A stretch of DNA of 64,000 nt from CAZAFL01 sp964484465 (GTDB taxonomy: Bacteria > Bacteroidota > Ignavibacteria > UBA10030 > SZUA-254): assembly GCA_964484465.1 (NCBI GenBank), contig CAZAFL010000011.1, positions 24,347 through 88,346 on the forward strand, in the 5' to 3' direction. Shown here one piece after another: positions 61,811-64,000 of this stretch. The notes beneath the pieces are model-generated. The model was not told the DNA's origin. It worked only from the letters and a program-made list of their open reading frames with translations, and ran no database searches. Position 1 is the first letter of the stretch. Each line of letters opens with the position of its first letter. A program made the position numbers and the translations under genes.

Positions 61811-61881
61811 TACCAGATAAAACGGGAGAACCCGTCACCCTGAGCGAAAGTCGAAGGGCGTTCTGAGTCAAAATGAGCCAG
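61811..61881. repeat. dispersed intergenic repeat, copy 2
   Basis: The core from 61826 on (GAACCCGTCACCCTGAGCG, TCGAAGGGCGTTCTGAGT, AAAATGAGCCA) matches 25468-25522 with a few substitutions. The adjacent TACCAGATAAAAC (61811-61823) is the exact reverse complement of the flank of copy 1. CACCCTGA and TCGAAGGGCG make it partly palindromic. Confidence 0.7.
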
Positions 61882-61953
61882 CGCCGGACTAACGAAATAT
61901 TTTAACCGGAAAACGTTTGCTGGAGAAGTAGAGGCTGGGTGAGTCAGAATATT

Positions 61954-62649
61954 CTATGAAAGTATTTCTTCAACAATTTTTTTTACGTGAATTTTGGTCG
62001 TATCCAGGAAGGGAATCCCTTCATATTCTGATTCGCGGAACATCAACGAAAGTTCAGTTCCGCCGACAATCAACGCTTGAATATTTTTTTGCTTCTGCAG
62101 CCTGGAGGCGATTTTCAGCAGTTCACGCTGAGTTTCGGGAAGAACAATCCCGTTGACGAGTTCATTCATATATTTTGAGTGGATGGTATTTTGGTCTTCC
62201 GTTTCGGGGACCTGTATTGAAATTCCGTAGCGGGAAAATACTGCAGGAAAGAATTTCCCCTGCATCGTAAACCGAGTACCGAACAGCCCGACATTGTTCA
62301 GCTTCATCTGCCGTGTGGTTTCACAGGTCGCCTCAACGATGCTGACCAGCGGTATGGGAGATTGAAGTTCCAGCTCGTCAAATACAATATGAGGAGTGTT
62401 TGCGGCGATTACTCCAAAATCCGCCCCGCCGTGTGCCATTTTTTTTATTTCATCCAGAAGGTACGCCGTAACTTCAGTTAATTTGCCTGCAGCGGTCATG
62501 TCGAGCTGTTTCCTGGCATTGATGCTGTTGATAAGGATTGATGGATAACTATCATCCTGCGTCTTCTCACGGTACGAGGTGATGATCAGTCGATAATACT
62601 CGATAGTTGACTCGGGGCCCATGCCTCCTAATATTCCAACTGTTTTCAT
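61954..62649 (-). CDS. aspartate/glutamate racemase family protein without catalytic cysteines
   Basis: 231 aa from ATG 62649 (TVGILGGMGPESTIEYY). The two-domain Asp/Glu racemase fold is clear from the N-terminal block, LFGTRFTMQG and LDTTKIHV. In active members a cysteine precedes NT in PCNTAH and precedes TE in GCTE. Here these are Ala83 (IAANTPHIV) and Gly197 (IVGGTELS). Both acid/base cysteines are therefore missing, and a classical racemase reaction is doubtful. A lyase, hydrolase or binding role is possible. The frame is open to 62718. Diverges from the LD-carboxypeptidase gene. Confidence 0.87.
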   Translation of the reverse strand: MKTVGILGGMGPESTIEYYRLIITSYREKTQDDSYPSILINSINARKQLDMTAAGKLTEVTAYLLDEIKKMAHGGADFGVIAANTPHIVFDELELQSPIPLVSIVEATCETTRQMKLNNVGLFGTRFTMQGKFFPAVFSRYGISIQVPETEDQNTIHSKYMNELVNGIVLPETQRELLKIASRLQKQKNIQALIVGGTELSLMFRESEYEGIPFLDTTKIHVKKIVEEILS

Positions 62650-62757
62650 TAGTATCAGAATCGATAGTGAATTTTCAGTAATGTAGTAAGACGCGCTGAT
62701 ATCTTCAAGTGACGACAAGGAATCGTTGATATTCTAAACCATTCTCCTTATCTTCGG

Positions 62758-63699
62758 ATGAACATTATGCGCATAATAAAGCCGCGAGTACTTCGGAAGG
62801 GTGACGTTATTGGCATTGCCGCGCCGGCAAGTCCGCTATCTTCCGAAGAGAAGCTCACACAAGGAATTCACTATCTTGAGACGCTCGGGTATCGCGTTGA
62901 GCTCGGAGCTTACGCCCGTAAGAAACGGGGATACCTTGCAGGCACTGACCTTCAGCGTGCATCTGACATCAACAACTTTTTTTTAAACCCCAGGATAAAA
63001 GCAATCTTCACCGTGCGGGGAGGATATGGCTCGCACCGGATCCTTCCTTATATTGATTATCATGCGGTCAAACAGCGACCCAAGATTCTGGTTGGTTACA
63101 GCGATATTACGGCACTTCACCTTGCCCTATTTTCTCGCACCGGATTGGTTACGTTTTCCGGCCCAATGGTCGCTGTTGAGCTTGCTGAGGGACTTCACGG
63201 TGAGACAGAAGAACAATTCTGGGGGACATTGACTTCTTCTAAATATAAAACTGCTCTGCATCATGGGCGGGACAGGCGGGCTTCGATAAAAAAGAAATCG
63301 AACGGCAGAATCATGGGGGGTAATCTATCATTGATAACCGCGCTAATCGGAACGCCATATTTTCCTGCTGACGGCAACCTCATCTGGTTGTTCGAAGAAA
63401 TAGGCGAACGTCCCTATCGTATCGATCGCATGTTTCAGCAGTTCACACTCAACAAAACGTTTCAAAAAAGCAAAGGTATTCTCCTCGGTCGTTTTATCGA
63501 TTGTGCACCCGAAAAAAAGAAACCATCCCTTTCGATTTCCCAGGTGATAAACGACACATTTGAAGGATATCGTTACCCTGTCATGCATGGGATCCGGTTT
63601 GGCCACATGAGAAACTCCCTTACGATCCCGCTCGGTGTGCGAATTGAAGTAAATCCCTCGCATGGCACCACACGTTTTCTTGAAAGCGGCGTGGCATAG
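62758..63699 (+). CDS. muramoyltetrapeptide LD-carboxypeptidase (S66 family)
   Basis: 313-aa cytoplasmic peptidase, LdcA/MccF type, that removes terminal D-Ala from recycled tetrapeptides or cleaves similar L-D bonds. Nucleophile Ser115 is in LVGYSDITALH; the catalytic Glu is in WLFEEIGERPYRIDRM (near 213) and His283 is in RFGHMRNSLTIPLG. Gly-rich RGGYGSHRILPYID precedes. No ligand transporter or microcin genes are near, so peptidoglycan recycling is more likely. Confidence 0.93.
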   Translation: MNIMRIIKPRVLRKGDVIGIAAPASPLSSEEKLTQGIHYLETLGYRVELGAYARKKRGYLAGTDLQRASDINNFFLNPRIKAIFTVRGGYGSHRILPYIDYHAVKQRPKILVGYSDITALHLALFSRTGLVTFSGPMVAVELAEGLHGETEEQFWGTLTSSKYKTALHHGRDRRASIKKKSNGRIMGGNLSLITALIGTPYFPADGNLIWLFEEIGERPYRIDRMFQQFTLNKTFQKSKGILLGRFIDCAPEKKKPSLSISQVINDTFEGYRYPVMHGIRFGHMRNSLTIPLGVRIEVNPSHGTTRFLESGVA

Positions 63700-63939
63700 G
63701 TATTCCTTCCCGCGATTTCAATCCCCGGTAAAAAGTTCTCTTCGAATCCGTAGTTTTTTTCAGGAACTAACGTGAGCCACATCAACATTTCCCCCAATGG
63801 GAAGTATGTGCGCTGTGTCTCAGCACCCTTGACTATGGGAGAGGGTTGATTTATTTTGTTCTATGTTTTTCTTGAAGATGGGTTGTCGAAGAACTGAATT
63901 AAGTACTAATTTATATCAAAAATATAGAAGGAAAAACGT

Positions 63940-64000
63940 ATGGGACAACAGCAACTTCTACTCATCATCCTCGGCGTGATCATCGTCGGTATCGCCATTG
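63940..64000 (+). CDS. pilin-like gene, cut by right window edge
   Basis: The first 20 codons are MGQQQLLLIILGVIIVGIAI, a short hydrophilic head followed by a hydrophobic helix. AGAAGGA lies before the ATG. Such starts occur in small pseudopilin or pilin-like proteins of Ignavibacteria and related bacteria. Only the N-terminus is visible, so the call stays tentative. Confidence 0.5.
   Translation, partial: MGQQQLLLIILGVIIVGIAI

Noticed and set aside
63741..63760. TTCGAATCC, like a tRNA T-loop
   Set aside because: No acceptor stem, anticodon stem or D-arm can be folded around it.

Overview
The window looks like chromosome from a free-living, Gram-negative member of the Bacteroidota/Chlorobiota (FCB) group, possibly Ignavibacteria-like. 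This placement is inference. It rests on a TAnnTTTG-type -7 promoter box in front of mraZ, a meso-diaminopimelate type MurE (DNPR motif), a beta-barrel protein with an N-terminal CxxCH, a single-PASTA FtsI, and a pilin-like start (MGQQQLLLIILG) at the right edge. No rRNA, tRNA, CRISPR array, transposase or phage gene was seen. Base composition and gene density look even, so this is core chromosome with scattered accessory genes.

Layout. 1-14 kb: a zinc-type alcohol dehydrogenase cut by the left edge and GTP-PEPCK (one transcription unit), diverging from a POT peptide transporter; a DtxR/MntR regulator with a perfect 22-bp palindromic operator, translationally coupled to an Nramp-UspA fusion; a heme-binding (CxxCH) orphan sensor kinase; an amidase with YajQ; a lysine-dehydrogenase-like enzyme; and a compact 8-oxoguanine repair cluster (MutT-MutY-Ogg2). 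14-28.5 kb: LemA with an M48 protease, ThyX, a bacterial lysyl oxidase, a VOC protein, ArfB, Mfd with a structured leader, a heme-containing beta-barrel protein, a DCC-LMF fusion, a TsdA-like diheme cytochrome interrupted by an in-frame stop, a Tat-exported DsrE-like protein, YjbQ and a phosphoesterase.

28.5-49.2 kb: a complete division and cell wall (dcw) cluster, all on the plus strand: mraZ-rsmH-ftsL-X1-ftsI-X2-murE-murF-X3-mraY-murD-ftsW-murG-X4-X5-murC-murB-ftsQ-ftsA-ftsZ. It is preceded by a promoter and MraZ boxes and closed by a hairpin. Five genes that are not classical dcw members (X1-X5) lie inside, three of them joined to a neighbour by 1-4 bp stop/start overlaps. MurC-F, MraY and MurG make lipid II; FtsL/Q/W/I/A/Z are the divisome. 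No ddl is present in the cluster.

49.2-64 kb: a secreted protein made of four copies of a repeat I do not recognise; an ECF sigma factor with a zinc anti-sigma factor; ThiL; an MFS transporter coupled to a ChrB-like protein; a Tat-exported class V aminotransferase; a secreted DsrE protein; PdxH; DinB-like; RluE; a membrane-anchored thioredoxin coupled to a CPXCG protein; two tiny coupled ORFs; an SPFH/prohibitin protein; an Asp/Glu racemase homologue lacking both catalytic cysteines; an LD-carboxypeptidase; and a cut-off pilin-like gene. The best leads for undescribed biology are the X1-X5 proteins of the dcw cluster and the four-repeat secreted protein directly after ftsZ.
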